Assembly: GCF_004353905.1 (NCBI RefSeq) | Contig: NZ_SMOD01000011.1 | Span: 1-64,000 of the forward strand | Direction: 5' to 3' | Length of the DNA: 64,000 nucleotides | From: Paraburkholderia guartelaensis | GTDB lineage: Bacteria > Pseudomonadota > Gammaproteobacteria > Burkholderiales > Burkholderiaceae | Shown here: one piece after another, positions 15,382 to 24,483 of the stretch | How the letters are laid out: every line of letters starts with the position of its first letter | Numbering within the stretch: the first letter of the stretch is position 1 | The notes under the pieces: model-generated | Databases searched by the model: none | Told to the model about the DNA's origin: nothing | Seen by the model: only the letters and a program-made list of their open reading frames with translations | Translations under genes and position numbers: made by a program

Positions 15382-18294
15382 TCAATTCGGCTTGCCGCTC
15401 GACGACCCGTTGCCGTCGCCCGACGCACCGGCGCGGCCAGCGCGCGGCTTGCCGCCTTGCGAAGCCGGCTTCGAAGCGCCGCGCGCCTGCGCCCGCGCGC
15501 GATCGGTGTCGGCGTCGTCGTCATCGTGATCGTCGCCATACGTGTGCCCTTCGACATCGTCGCCGCGCGCCAGGCCCACGAGGAAGTTGCGCTGCGGATT
15601 CGCCAGTTCGATGCCGCGTTCCGTGAAGCGCAGCAACACGCGCTTGTTGAACTCACGCTGCACGCCCCAGCGTGCCGAGTCCTTGCACTGAATCTGCCCG
15701 ACGAGCGTCACGGTCGCGCCGTCCACCTGATCGACGCCCCAGTACGCGAAGTCGCTGAGAATGCCGTTCTTGAACGCGTCTTCCTTGCGGATCTCGGCGC
15801 CGATGTCCTTGAGCGTGTCGATGGCGCGCTGCAGATCCGCGCCATGCGCGATCTGCACCTTCACCGCCGCGTTGCCGATGCCGCGATTCGTGTTGTTCAC
15901 GGTCGTCACCGAACTGAACGGCACGGTGTAGAGCGAGCCATCGCCGCCGCGCAGGCGCACGGTGCGGATCGAGAGAAACTCGACCGTGCCCGACACGCCC
16001 GCCACCGTCACCCAGTCGCCCACCTGCATGGCGTTTTCCGTCAACAGGAAGATGCCGGTGATGAAGTCCTGCACGAGCTTTTGCGAGCCAAAGCCGAGCG
16101 CCACGCCGAAGATACTCGCGCCCGCAATGAGCGGCGCGGTGTTCACGCCGAGTTGCGAGAGCGCGGTGAGTCCGACCACGACGAGGATCGAAACGAGCAG
16201 GGTGGTGCGGAACATCGGCAAGAGCGTGCGCAGGCGCGCGGCGCGCACGAAGTCGCCGGCGTCGGTCCATGCGTTCAGGCGCCGCTCGGCCGCGCCGTTC
16301 GCGAACTCCCAGATCGCGACCGCGGCAATGACGGCGATCACGATAGTGAGGACTGCAGAGCCTAGCAGATGCCCCATCGGCGCGAGCGCGAGAATGCGTG
16401 CGGGACGCAGGCCCCAGACGTGCAGCAGCAGGTCGAGCGTCACGATCCAGATCGCCACGACGACGATGCGCCGCAGCGCCGGGTAATAGCGATACGCACG
16501 GCGCTGGCCGAAGCTCATCTTCTCCTGATCTTCGCGCAACCCGAACGCGCGGCTCAACGCGCCGAGCAGCACGATGGCGCTCACGCGCGCGGCGAGCAGG
16601 ACGACGAGAGAGAGTCCGCCCGCGCGCAGCAGCGCCGCGTAGCCGCCGCGCAGATCCAGCGCCCAGACGAACCAGAGCGCCAGGACGACGAAGAGCGCCA
16701 CGGCAACCCAGATGTCGGCGAACCATTGCATGAACCAGGCATACGAGCCATGGCGCGCGGCGGCGGCGCGCATGGCATCGGCCACGGGGCGGCGCAGTTG
16801 CAGGATCATCACGGCGAGCGCGAGGTGGCCGATCAGCGTGACGACCTTCACGAGCGCGAGATGCGCGTCCTCGGTCATGCCGAGCGGCACCGCGCCGCCA
16901 ATCGCTCCGCCCACGCCGCCGATCACGACGATGCGCACGAGCCAGCGCTGCGCGTAAGCGGCCCAGTCGTCGGGCAGCGGCACGAGGCGCAGCGCGGCGG
17001 CGTCGGGCGCGAACAGCAGCTTGCCGAACATCACGATTACGCGGCAGATCACATACGTATCGACGATCTGGCCCACGGCAGCGGCGGGCGCGGCGTCGTC
17101 GGGGCCGAAGAGCGACAGCACGCCCGCGGCGCACAGGCCGAAGGCGACCACGGGCACGACTTCGAGCAGCATCACGAGCAACGCGCCCGGCAGACGCTGC
17201 AAGAGGCGCCAGTGATGCGCCCCACGCAGCGCGTGGTACGCCTCTTTCGCGCGTTCGGCGGCGGTCTTCGGCGTGGCGTCGGCGTTGTCCTTGGCTTGCG
17301 CCGCGACCACGGTGGCGCGCGCTGCCGCGTTGGCGCCCGCGTTCGCATTGGGGCCGGCGTTCGGGTCGCTGTCCTTTTCGTCCTTGCCGCCCTTGCCCTG
17401 GGCCGGCTCCATGCCGGCGGCTTCGCGCAGGGCGTCTTGTTCCGCGTCGGCCTTCTCATCGGCGGCCTGCGCCTGCGCGGCGAGCGCGAGGCTCGTACCC
17501 GTCGCTTCAGGCGTTTGTGGCTGCGGCGTTGGCGTGCCGCCTTGCGGGGGTTCGGCGTCCTCGCGCTGTTTCGCGGCCTGATGCGCGGCAATGGCGCGCT
17601 CCGGCGTGGCGACGACGCGGCGCAGCACCGTGGCGAGCGCGAGCGCGGGCACGAGCGTGAGCAGCAGCACGCGCAGCAACGCGAGCAGCAGCGCGTGGCC
17701 TTCCGGCGTGTTCAGATGGTCCTGCCACCAATTGCGCGTGGACCAGAGGCCGATCAGCGTCGCGAACGTATGGTTCAGATGCTGGCCGACCGTGCGCGCG
17801 CCGTGCGCGGCGTGATCGGCGATCTGCACGACCAGACCGTTGGAGCGAAGCGCGCCCGCGAGCGGCGCGGAAGCGGGCTTGGCCGCCGCCGCGCCGGAGG
17901 CCGCGGCGGGCGCACTGGCCGGCGCACTCGCCGAGGCGGGCACGGCCAACGCGCCGGCGGCGGCGATGGCGCGCAGCGTGTCTTCCATGTGGCCGCGCTG
18001 TACGGGATCGTCGAGAACCTGCAGGGCGGCTTGCGCCTGGGTGGGCGTGAGCGCCACGGGGGCGGCCGGGTTGGCCGCGTTGGCGTTAGTGGCGGGTGCG
18101 GCAGGCTGGGCGGGATGCGCTGGGCTCGCGCCGGGCTTGAGCGCTTCGGCGACGGTGGCCGGTGTCGCCGCCGTCGCATTCGTCGCGCCGAGCGCGAGCG
18201 TCAGGCCGGCAGAAACGGCGAGAGCGGCAACGAGAGCATGCAGGCGCGACGCGCGCGGGAACCGAAAGGCAGAAGAAAGGGACATCCTTGTCAT
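15382..18294 (-). CDS. large MscS-family mechanosensitive channel
   Basis: 970 residues. Signal peptide (to about 43), then an Ala/Pro-rich low-complexity periplasmic part, a first hydrophobic segment near 205-225, a second long low-complexity cytoplasmic or periplasmic linker (about 240-350), then about nine membrane helices and the MscS core around 720-900: VNTAPLIAGASIFGVALGFG, SQKLVQDFITGIFLLTENAM, GDWVTVAGVSGTVEFLSIRT. The C-terminal tail is acidic then Lys/Gly-rich. Opens under membrane tension to release solutes. Much longer than MscS, so of the YbiO/MscM-like type. An internal ATG (18285) is a possible alternative start. Confidence 0.9.
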   Translation of the reverse strand: MTRMSLSSAFRFPRASRLHALVAALAVSAGLTLALGATNATAATPATVAEALKPGASPAHPAQPAAPATNANAANPAAPVALTPTQAQAALQVLDDPVQRGHMEDTLRAIAAAGALAVPASASAPASAPAAASGAAAAKPASAPLAGALRSNGLVVQIADHAAHGARTVGQHLNHTFATLIGLWSTRNWWQDHLNTPEGHALLLALLRVLLLTLVPALALATVLRRVVATPERAIAAHQAAKQREDAEPPQGGTPTPQPQTPEATGTSLALAAQAQAADEKADAEQDALREAAGMEPAQGKGGKDEKDSDPNAGPNANAGANAAARATVVAAQAKDNADATPKTAAERAKEAYHALRGAHHWRLLQRLPGALLVMLLEVVPVVAFGLCAAGVLSLFGPDDAAPAAAVGQIVDTYVICRVIVMFGKLLFAPDAAALRLVPLPDDWAAYAQRWLVRIVVIGGVGGAIGGAVPLGMTEDAHLALVKVVTLIGHLALAVMILQLRRPVADAMRAAAARHGSYAWFMQWFADIWVAVALFVVLALWFVWALDLRGGYAALLRAGGLSLVVLLAARVSAIVLLGALSRAFGLREDQEKMSFGQRRAYRYYPALRRIVVVAIWIVTLDLLLHVWGLRPARILALAPMGHLLGSAVLTIVIAVIAAVAIWEFANGAAERRLNAWTDAGDFVRAARLRTLLPMFRTTLLVSILVVVGLTALSQLGVNTAPLIAGASIFGVALGFGSQKLVQDFITGIFLLTENAMQVGDWVTVAGVSGTVEFLSIRTVRLRGGDGSLYTVPFSSVTTVNNTNRGIGNAAVKVQIAHGADLQRAIDTLKDIGAEIRKEDAFKNGILSDFAYWGVDQVDGATVTLVGQIQCKDSARWGVQREFNKRVLLRFTERGIELANPQRNFLVGLARGDDVEGHTYGDDHDDDDADTDRARAQARGASKPASQGGKPRAGRAGASGDGNGSSSGKPN

Positions 18295-18721
18295 TGGCTT
18301 ACGGGTCGCGACAGCGGCGACCCATCAGTGGCGGCGGAGGAAAAGACAGCGAGACGAAACGCGCGGCTGGAAGCGCGTTGGCGCGGCGCACAGCGTGCCG
18401 CCGCCCGATTCGTCGGAACGTTCGACGCGCTGCCGCAATTTTGGTGCCCACTTGTACAGGCGTGGGCCACATGGCGTTTGCGGAACCGCCAAGAACGGCG
18501 CGGCGCGCGAAACGTGAGTGCTGACTATGCCGGGAGTATGCCTCTTTTACCTTACGAATGCGGATGAGGCGCGCACGACTTTGTTCCGATAAAAGGGCCG
18601 CTTCGATGCCATACGCGGTCCTCGGCCTACGCGGGTTTTGATCAGTGGCGCGTGCGCCCGTGCGAATGCTACCGTTGCACGGTCCACTATCCAGGCCCGC
18701 CAGAGGCCGACGAGGAGAGCC
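18295..18721. other. 427-bp intergenic region between divergent genes
   Basis: Separates the MscS gene and the MHS transporter, so it must hold both promoters. I find no convincing ORF, repeat or clear -35/-10 pair. Confidence 0.5.
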
Positions 18722-20011
18722 ATGAACAGCGTCAGCATGACCGGAGTGCGCAAGGGCAAACTGAGCCACACGCAGTTGATCGTCGCCGCAACAATCGGCA
18801 ATGCGCTCGAATTCTTCGATTTCACCGTCTACAGCTTCTTCGCGCTTACCATCGGCAAGCTGTTCTTTCCCACCATGTCGAGCTACGGGCAGTTGCTCGC
18901 CTCGGTGGCGACTTTCGGCGTGGGCTTCGTCATGCGGCCGCTGGGCGGCGTCGTGATCGGCGCTTATGCCGACCGCGCCGGACGCAAGCCCGCCATGACG
19001 CTCACCATCTTCATGATGGCGCTGGGCTGCATGCTGATCGGCCTCGCACCCACGTACGCGCAGATCGGGGTGGCCGCACCGGTATTGATCGTGTTCGCGC
19101 GCTTGCTGCAGGGGTTTTCCGCGGGCGGCGAAGTGGGCGCTTCCACCACGCTGCTGATCGAGGCGGGCACGCCCGTCAATCGCGGCCTGCTGGGTAGCTG
19201 GCAGTTCGCGAGCCAGGGGATGGGTGTTTCGCTCGGCGCATTAACGGCCGGACTCCTGACGACTTTCCTCGCCGCCGACACGCTGCTCGCCTGGGGCTGG
19301 CGCGTGCCTTTCCTCATGGGCGTGGCGATCGCGCCGCTCGGCATGTGGATTCGCCGGCGTCTGGACGAGCAGTTGCCGCCGCAGGCGAGCGTGGTGCGCA
19401 TGCCGGTGCTCGCCGTGTTGCGCGATCACTGGCGGCGCGCGGCGCTCGGCATCCTGCTGACGATCGGCTCCACGGTCACGGCCTATGTCGTCACGTTCTA
19501 TATGCCGACGTATGCGATTCACGAACTGAAGGTGCCCGCGCCCACGGCCTTGCTGGCGGGGCTCGTTTCCGGCGTCGTGACGTTTCTGGTGGCGCCCGTG
19601 TCAGGACTGCTCTGCGACCGGTTCAGCCGCCGCGCGCTGATCTTCTGGCCGCGCGTGGGCGTCTTGCTGTTGATCTACCCAGCGTTCCTGTGGCTCGCGA
19701 GCGGCCCGGACGCCACGCGTCTTTTGATTACCGTAGGCGGCCTGAGCGTGCTGCTGGGGCTGCAGGCCGCGCCCTCCATCACGATGCTGCCCGAGATGTT
19801 CCCGCGCGCCGTGCGCGCGACGGGCATGGCGATCGTCTATGGCATTGGCGTGGCGATTTTCGGCGGCTTCGCGCAGACCGTTGCCACCTGGCTCGTGAAG
19901 AGCACGGGCAATCTGCTCGCGCCCGCGTGGTACGTGATGGCGTGCGTGGCGATCTCGTGCCTTGCGTTGCCGTTCATTCGCGACCTTACGGGCAAGCCGC
20001 TCGAGGATTGA
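18722..20011 (+). CDS. MHS-family metabolite:proton symporter (MFS)
   Basis: 429 residues, 12 membrane helices. N-terminal IGNALEFFDFTVYSFFALTI, RPLGGVVIGAYADRAGRKPA and ARLLQGFSAGGEVGASTTLL are the diagnostic signatures of the metabolite:H+ symporter branch (citrate, dicarboxylate, aromatic acid carriers). ATG 18722 is preceded by GAGGAG. It is followed on the other strand by a reductase and an aldolase, so it probably imports the substrate of that pathway. The actual substrate is not evident. Confidence 0.88.
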   Translation: MNSVSMTGVRKGKLSHTQLIVAATIGNALEFFDFTVYSFFALTIGKLFFPTMSSYGQLLASVATFGVGFVMRPLGGVVIGAYADRAGRKPAMTLTIFMMALGCMLIGLAPTYAQIGVAAPVLIVFARLLQGFSAGGEVGASTTLLIEAGTPVNRGLLGSWQFASQGMGVSLGALTAGLLTTFLAADTLLAWGWRVPFLMGVAIAPLGMWIRRRLDEQLPPQASVVRMPVLAVLRDHWRRAALGILLTIGSTVTAYVVTFYMPTYAIHELKVPAPTALLAGLVSGVVTFLVAPVSGLLCDRFSRRALIFWPRVGVLLLIYPAFLWLASGPDATRLLITVGGLSVLLGLQAAPSITMLPEMFPRAVRATGMAIVYGIGVAIFGGFAQTVATWLVKSTGNLLAPAWYVMACVAISCLALPFIRDLTGKPLED

Positions 20012-20014
20012 TGG

Positions 20015-21016
20015 CTAGCGTTTCTGGCGCGCCGCTTCGAGATTCGAATCGAGCTGGCGCGCCAGACCGTAGAGCATGCCGAGCGACGGTGCCGCGATGC
20101 CCACGCGCTGCGCCAGTTCATAGGGCGCGCCTAGCAGGGCTTCGACTTCGAGCGAGCGGCCCGCTTCCACGTCTTGCAGCATCGAGGTCTTGAACGCGCC
20201 TAGCTTGCGCGTGATCGCGTTGCGCTCCTCGATGGTCATCGCGAGGCGAATGCCGAGCGCTTCGCCAATCGCACGCGCTTCTGCCATGACCGTGCTCACG
20301 AGCTGCGCCGTGAGCGGGTCGTCGAGAATCACGTCGGCGGCCGAGCGCGTGAGCGCGCTGATGGGGTTCATCGTCATATTGCCCCAGAGCTTCGCCCAGA
20401 TATCGGCCTGAATCGGCGCGGCTTTTGCGACCTCGAAGCCCGCTTTCGCAAGCAGATCGCGCGCTTCCTGCGCGCGTTCGGCCATGTGCGCCGAGCCCTC
20501 GCCGACGATCAGATGATTGCCGCCGCCCTTGCGGATCACGCCCGGCCCCGCAATCGACGACGACAGATGCACGACGCAGCCCGAAGCCTGCGCAGGCGGC
20601 AGCGCCTTCGAGACGACACCACCCGGATCGACCGCTTCGAGCCGGCCGTTCTCGTGCGTGCCGCCGAATCCGTGAAGGAACCACCAGGGCACGCCGTTCA
20701 TTGCCGAGACGATATGCGTGTGCGGGCCCACGAGCGGCGCGAGCGAAGCTGCCGACTGGGCGAGCGCCTGACCCTTCAGGCAAACGAAGATGATGTCTTG
20801 CGCGCCGAGCGTGGCGGCGTTATCGGTGGCGTTGACGGCTTGCGTGTAGCGCGTGTCGCCTTCGACGATCGTCAGGCCGTCGCGGCGAATCGCTTCCAGA
20901 TGCGCGCCGCGTGCGAGCAGATTCACTGGAATGCCTGCGCGCGCAAGACGCGCCGCGATCAGGCCGCCGATCGCACCGCCGCCGACGACGGTGATCTTTT
21001 GATTCGGGGTGTTCAA
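20015..21016 (-). CDS. ketopantoate reductase-like (ApbA/PanE family) oxidoreductase, TTG start
   Basis: 333 residues. N-terminal Rossmann motif KITVVGGGAIGGLIAARLAR; central ECKxxGALL-type region and WAKLWGNMTMNPISALTRSA, the catalytic Lys-containing helix of the family. The only in-frame ATG upstream (21094) lies inside the aldolase gene. A TTG at 21016 has AGGAG 7 bp upstream and starts NTPNQKITVVGG, giving a normal N-terminus and a 4-bp gap to the aldolase stop. Coupled with the class II aldolase, so more likely a catabolic 2-oxoacid or hydroxyacid enzyme than PanE itself. Confidence 0.82.
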   Translation of the reverse strand: MNTPNQKITVVGGGAIGGLIAARLARAGIPVNLLARGAHLEAIRRDGLTIVEGDTRYTQAVNATDNAATLGAQDIIFVCLKGQALAQSAASLAPLVGPHTHIVSAMNGVPWWFLHGFGGTHENGRLEAVDPGGVVSKALPPAQASGCVVHLSSSIAGPGVIRKGGGNHLIVGEGSAHMAERAQEARDLLAKAGFEVAKAAPIQADIWAKLWGNMTMNPISALTRSAADVILDDPLTAQLVSTVMAEARAIGEALGIRLAMTIEERNAITRKLGAFKTSMLQDVEAGRSLEVEALLGAPYELAQRVGIAAPSLGMLYGLARQLDSNLEAARQKR

Positions 21017-21020
21017 ACTT

Positions 21021-21791
21021 TCACTCCTGATATGAAGGGTCGATGCGCGTGACGCGACGAACCAGCGCGTCGAGCACGTTCTGGCCTGCGCCATGTTCGG
21101 GCGAGAACTGCAAGGCGTCGCGCGTCGAGCGTTCGGTAATGGCGGGCGAGATCGGCAGCGTCTGGCCGCGCATCGAATCGGTCACGACCTGTACTTCGCA
21201 CGCGCGATTGAGCGTCCACAGCAGCGCGAAAGCGTGCGCGAGGGTCACACCATGCGAGAGCAGCCCGTGATTGCGCAGAATGAGCAGCCGTTTGTCGCCC
21301 ATCGACTTCAGAATGCGCGATTTTTCTTCGGCGTGCACGGTGATGCCCTCGAAGTCGTGATACGCGACCATGTCGTGCAGCTGCGCCGAATAGAAGTTTG
21401 TATACGCGAGGCCGCCTTCCATACACGCCACCGCGAGCCCTGCCGTGGTGTGCGTGTGCATGACGCAATGCGCGTCTGCCACGTTTGCATGTATCGCGCT
21501 GTGAATCACGAAGCCGGCCGGGTTGATCGGATACTCGCTCGGACTCAGGATATTGCCTTCGAGATCGATCTTGACGAGATTCGAGGCCTTGATTTCGTCA
21601 TACGTGAGCCCGAACGGGTTGATGAGGAAATGCTTGTGCGGGCCGGGCACGCGCAGCGTAATGTGATTGAAGATCAGCTCGGTCCAGCCCATGAGATGAA
21701 ACACGCGATACACAGCGGCGAGTTGCACGCGCGCCTCCCATTCCGTGGGGTCGCACCATTCGGGGCGCGTGCGCTGGATGTTTTCATTCAT
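21021..21791 (-). CDS. class II aldolase/adducin family protein
   Basis: 256 residues from ATG 21791, preceded by GAGGAGAC. The metal site is visible: HTHTTAGLAVACMEGGLAYT with the HxH pair, and a later His in LRNHGLLSHGVTLAHAF; the N-terminal part has FNHITLRVPG. Family members cleave or rearrange sugar phosphates or hydroxyacids, or decarboxylate. It precedes the ketopantoate-reductase-like gene by 4 bp. Substrate unknown. Divergent from a MarR regulator. Confidence 0.85.
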   Translation of the reverse strand: MNENIQRTRPEWCDPTEWEARVQLAAVYRVFHLMGWTELIFNHITLRVPGPHKHFLINPFGLTYDEIKASNLVKIDLEGNILSPSEYPINPAGFVIHSAIHANVADAHCVMHTHTTAGLAVACMEGGLAYTNFYSAQLHDMVAYHDFEGITVHAEEKSRILKSMGDKRLLILRNHGLLSHGVTLAHAFALLWTLNRACEVQVVTDSMRGQTLPISPAITERSTRDALQFSPEHGAGQNVLDALVRRVTRIDPSYQE

Positions 21792-21958
21792 GAAAGTCTC
21801 CTCGTGGCGGGCTCTGATGAGGCCGATCCTACGCGCAAATAAATGCGTGTGCAAGCATCAAATTTTCCGTGAAGTGCCTGCAGAATAGGGCTTTCATCGA
21901 TGCTATCCTGATGGTGTGGCCGCATTTCGCGGCTGGCGAAAATCAGGCGGGAAGATCC

Positions 21959-22402
21959 ATGACGGGGAAGTACAACATCGCGGAGCTGTTCACCTACCGG
22001 CTCCATGTGCTCAAGAAGCAGACCGATCGCACGATGAGCGAGGCGTTCGAGGCGGCGCTTTCCCTGTCGCTCACGGAGGCGCGGCTGCTGCTCAGCGTGG
22101 GCGCGTTCGGATCGTTGTCGGTGTCGGATCTCGGGCGCGTGTCGAATCTCGACCGCAGCCAGGCGAGCCGCGCCACCGACGTGCTCGAACGCAAGGGCCT
22201 GCTCGCCAAGACCTCGAACGAGGCGGACGGGCGCGGCGTGATCGTGGCGCTCACGGCGCAGGGGCGCAGCACCTACCGGCGCGCCACGACGATCTCGAAG
22301 GCGACGAACGACGCGATCCTCGCCACGCTGAGCGAGCACGAGCGCGAAGTGCTGGCGAGTGTGCTGGCCAAGCTCGTGGAGAGCGGGGAAGAGGGCGAAT
22401 GA
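21959..22402 (+). CDS. MarR-family regulator of the aldolase/reductase group
   Basis: 147 residues from ATG 21959 (MTGKYNIAELFTYRLHVLKK). Winged helix at about 45-110: SLSVSDLGRVSNLDRSQASR then DVLERKGLLAKTSNEADGRG, the MarR wing. The upstream in-frame extension is rejected because family proteins start close to the first helix. Divergent from the aldolase operon with a 167-bp gap, so it probably controls that operon. No clear palindrome was found there. Confidence 0.85.
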   Translation: MTGKYNIAELFTYRLHVLKKQTDRTMSEAFEAALSLSLTEARLLLSVGAFGSLSVSDLGRVSNLDRSQASRATDVLERKGLLAKTSNEADGRGVIVALTAQGRSTYRRATTISKATNDAILATLSEHEREVLASVLAKLVESGEEGE

Positions 22403-22446
22403 AGCGCGCCCCGCGCGCGATGGAATGAACGCGAAATGAGCGCGTG

Positions 22447-23229
22447 CTAGCCGCGCACCGCAGGCTGGCGGAATTTTGCGGCCAGTTCGCTTGCGCTGCG
22501 TGCGAGCAACGACACGTCGCTGCCCACGGCGACGAACGTCGCGCCGGCTTCCAGGTATTCGTTCGCAATGACCGGATCGGCCGCGAGCACGCCCGCGCCT
22601 TTGCCCTGCGCGCGCACGGTGCGAATGCCGTTGCAGATCGCCTCGCGCACCTGCGGCGAGCCTGGCTGGCCCAGCAGGCCCATCGAAGCGCTCAAATCCG
22701 CCGGCCCGAAGAACACGCCGTCCACGCCTTCCACCTTCGAGATGGCTTCGAGCTGCGCGAGCGCGCTTGCCGTTTCCACCTGCACCAGTACGCACAATTC
22801 TTCTGCTGCGTGATGCAGATAATCGGCAGAGCCGTTCCAGCGCGAGGCGCGCGCAAGCGCGCTGCCCACGCCTCGCACGCCGTGGGGCGGATAGCGCGTC
22901 GCGGCAACGGCGGCGCGTGCCTCTTCGGCGTTCTCGATCATCGGCACGAGCAGCGTTTGCGTGCCGACGTCGAGCAGTTGCTTGATGATGGCGGCGTCGT
23001 TGCGCACGGGACGCACGATCGCGTGCGTGGAGTAGGGCGCGACGGCCTGCAGTTGCGCAAGCGTGCTGCGCAGATCGTTGGGCGCATGCTCGCCGTCGAT
23101 CAGCAGCCAGTCGAAGCCCGTGCTCGCAAGCAATTCGCTCACGTAGGAGTCGGCGAGTGCGGCCCACAGGCCGATTTGCGGACGGCCTTGCGCGAGCGCG
23201 CGCTTGAATGGGTTGGCGGGTACGTCCAT
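22447..23229 (-). CDS. hpaI: 4-hydroxy-2-oxoheptane-1,7-dioate (2,4-dihydroxyhept-2-ene-1,7-dioate) aldolase
   Basis: 260 residues. HpcH/HpaI aldolase fold with FDWLLIDGEHAPNDLRSTLA, LVPMIENAEEARAAV, and VDGVFFGPADLSASMG, which carry the base and divalent-metal ligands. It cleaves the C7 intermediate to pyruvate and succinic semialdehyde, the last step of homoprotocatechuate breakdown. Last gene of the hpa operon, 16 bp after hpaH. ATG 23229 gives the family N-terminus MDVPANPFKRALAQGRPQIG. Confidence 0.93.
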   Translation of the reverse strand: MDVPANPFKRALAQGRPQIGLWAALADSYVSELLASTGFDWLLIDGEHAPNDLRSTLAQLQAVAPYSTHAIVRPVRNDAAIIKQLLDVGTQTLLVPMIENAEEARAAVAATRYPPHGVRGVGSALARASRWNGSADYLHHAAEELCVLVQVETASALAQLEAISKVEGVDGVFFGPADLSASMGLLGQPGSPQVREAICNGIRTVRAQGKGAGVLAADPVIANEYLEAGATFVAVGSDVSLLARSASELAAKFRQPAVRG

Positions 23230-23245
23230 GATGACGGCATCCTGA

Positions 23246-24052
23246 TCAGATGAAATGGAAGCCGATGCCGCCCAGCGGGCCGTAATCGGCATGGAACGTA
23301 TCGCCCGCGCGTGCCGGAATCGGCGCCGTGAACGAGCCGCTCAGGATCACGTCCCCGGCTTCCAGGCGCTCGTCGTGGCGCGCGATCTTGTTGGCGAGCC
23401 AGGCAACGCCGGTTGCCGGATGGTTGAGCACGGCGGCGGCCAGCCCGCTTTCCTCCACGGCGCCGTTCCTGTAGAGCAGCGCGCCGACCCAGCGCAGGTC
23501 CACGTCGAGCGGCTTCACCGGGCGGCCTCCCAGCACGACGCCCGCGTTGGCGGCGAAGTCGGAAATCGTGTCGAACACCTTGCGCGGCGCTTTGGTTTCG
23601 CGGTCGAACTGCTCGATGCGCGCGTCGATGATCTCGATGGCCGGCGTCACATAGGCCGTGGCGTCGAGCACATCGAAGAGCGTGACGTCGGGCCCTTGCA
23701 GCGGCCGGTTCAGCACGAACGCGAGCTCCACTTCCACACGCGGCGCGACGAAACGGTCCGCGCGAATCTCGCTGCCTGCGGGGATGAACATGCTGTCGAG
23801 CAGCGGCGCGTAGTCAGGCTCGTCGATCTGCGACGCGCGCTGCATGGCGCGCGACGTGAGGCCGATTTTGCGGCCCTTGATCGTGTGGCCCGCGGCGAGC
23901 TTGAGTTTGACCCACTCGCGCTGTATCGCGTAGCCGTCGTCGATTGTCATCTCCGGATGCGACCGAGAGAAATGCCGTAGCTGCGTGCGCGTGCGTTCTG
24001 CTTCGTCGAGCTGCGCGGCCAGCTCGCAGATGGTTTGCTGATCTAGCATCAT
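23246..24052 (-). CDS. hpaH: 2-oxo-hept-4-ene-1,7-dioate hydratase
   Basis: 268 residues of the fumarylacetoacetase-like hydratase family: GRKIGLTSRAMQRASQIDEP, ADRFVAPRVEVELAFVLNRP (acidic metal ligands) and HPATGVAWLANKIARHDERL. Hydrates the 2-oxo-enoate made by HpaG to the HpaI substrate. Start ATG 24052 overlaps the hpaF stop as ATGA; a second ATG immediately follows. Length matches known HpaH. Confidence 0.92.
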   Translation of the reverse strand: MMLDQQTICELAAQLDEAERTRTQLRHFSRSHPEMTIDDGYAIQREWVKLKLAAGHTIKGRKIGLTSRAMQRASQIDEPDYAPLLDSMFIPAGSEIRADRFVAPRVEVELAFVLNRPLQGPDVTLFDVLDATAYVTPAIEIIDARIEQFDRETKAPRKVFDTISDFAANAGVVLGGRPVKPLDVDLRWVGALLYRNGAVEESGLAAAVLNHPATGVAWLANKIARHDERLEAGDVILSGSFTAPIPARAGDTFHADYGPLGGIGFHFI

Positions 24053-24459
24053 GAACTCACGTTTTTGAGTCGGGCGTGCAGGTTGTTGTGCTTCCATGCG
24101 CCTTCCTCGCTGAACTCGACGATTTCGAGCGAGAGCGCGAGGCCGTGCGACGCGAAGGCTTGTTCGAAGTGCTGCTTGATCGCCTCGAAGAGCGCATCGC
24201 CCGTCGCCCGTCGCACGGCCTGGGAGCGGCCTGCGCCGATCTTCAGGCAGCCGTGCAGGAAGGCGTTCCCGGGATCGCCGTCGGCAATGAAGTACTGCTC
24301 GCAGCGCAGTGCACGCGTGCGAATGCCTCCGCGAGGATAGACGCGCGCGCCGTTCTCATCGCGTTGCGCATCGAGCACGTGGGCAAGCGATTCGCAGAGC
24401 TGAGCCATGCTGCTCGCATCCGCGAGATTCGCGCTGTATTCGAGGGTGAGATGGGGCAT
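24049..24459 (-). CDS. hpaF: 5-carboxymethyl-2-hydroxymuconate delta-isomerase
   Basis: 136 residues. Begins MPHLTLEYSANL with the N-terminal Pro that acts as catalytic base in the tautomerase/CHMI family, followed by YFIADGDPGNAFLHGCLKIG and the C-terminal SLEIVEFSEEGAWKHNNLHA. Interconverts the hydroxymuconate and oxo forms. GGGAG precedes the start; the stop overlaps hpaH by 4 bp. Confidence 0.93.
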   Translation of the reverse strand: MPHLTLEYSANLADASSMAQLCESLAHVLDAQRDENGARVYPRGGIRTRALRCEQYFIADGDPGNAFLHGCLKIGAGRSQAVRRATGDALFEAIKQHFEQAFASHGLALSLEIVEFSEEGAWKHNNLHARLKNVSS

Positions 24460-24483
24460 GGCGTTCTCCCGTGTTTGAGCCGC

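Noticed and set aside
18500..18538. A ninth dispersed box near 18510 (AACGTGAGTG ... CCGGGAG)
   Set aside because: The two halves are spaced differently from the other copies, so it is more likely chance similarity.
16369..18567. Plus-strand ORF of 732 codons opposite the MscS gene
   Set aside because: Low-complexity, no motif; the opposite frame has a complete MscS domain and membrane helices.
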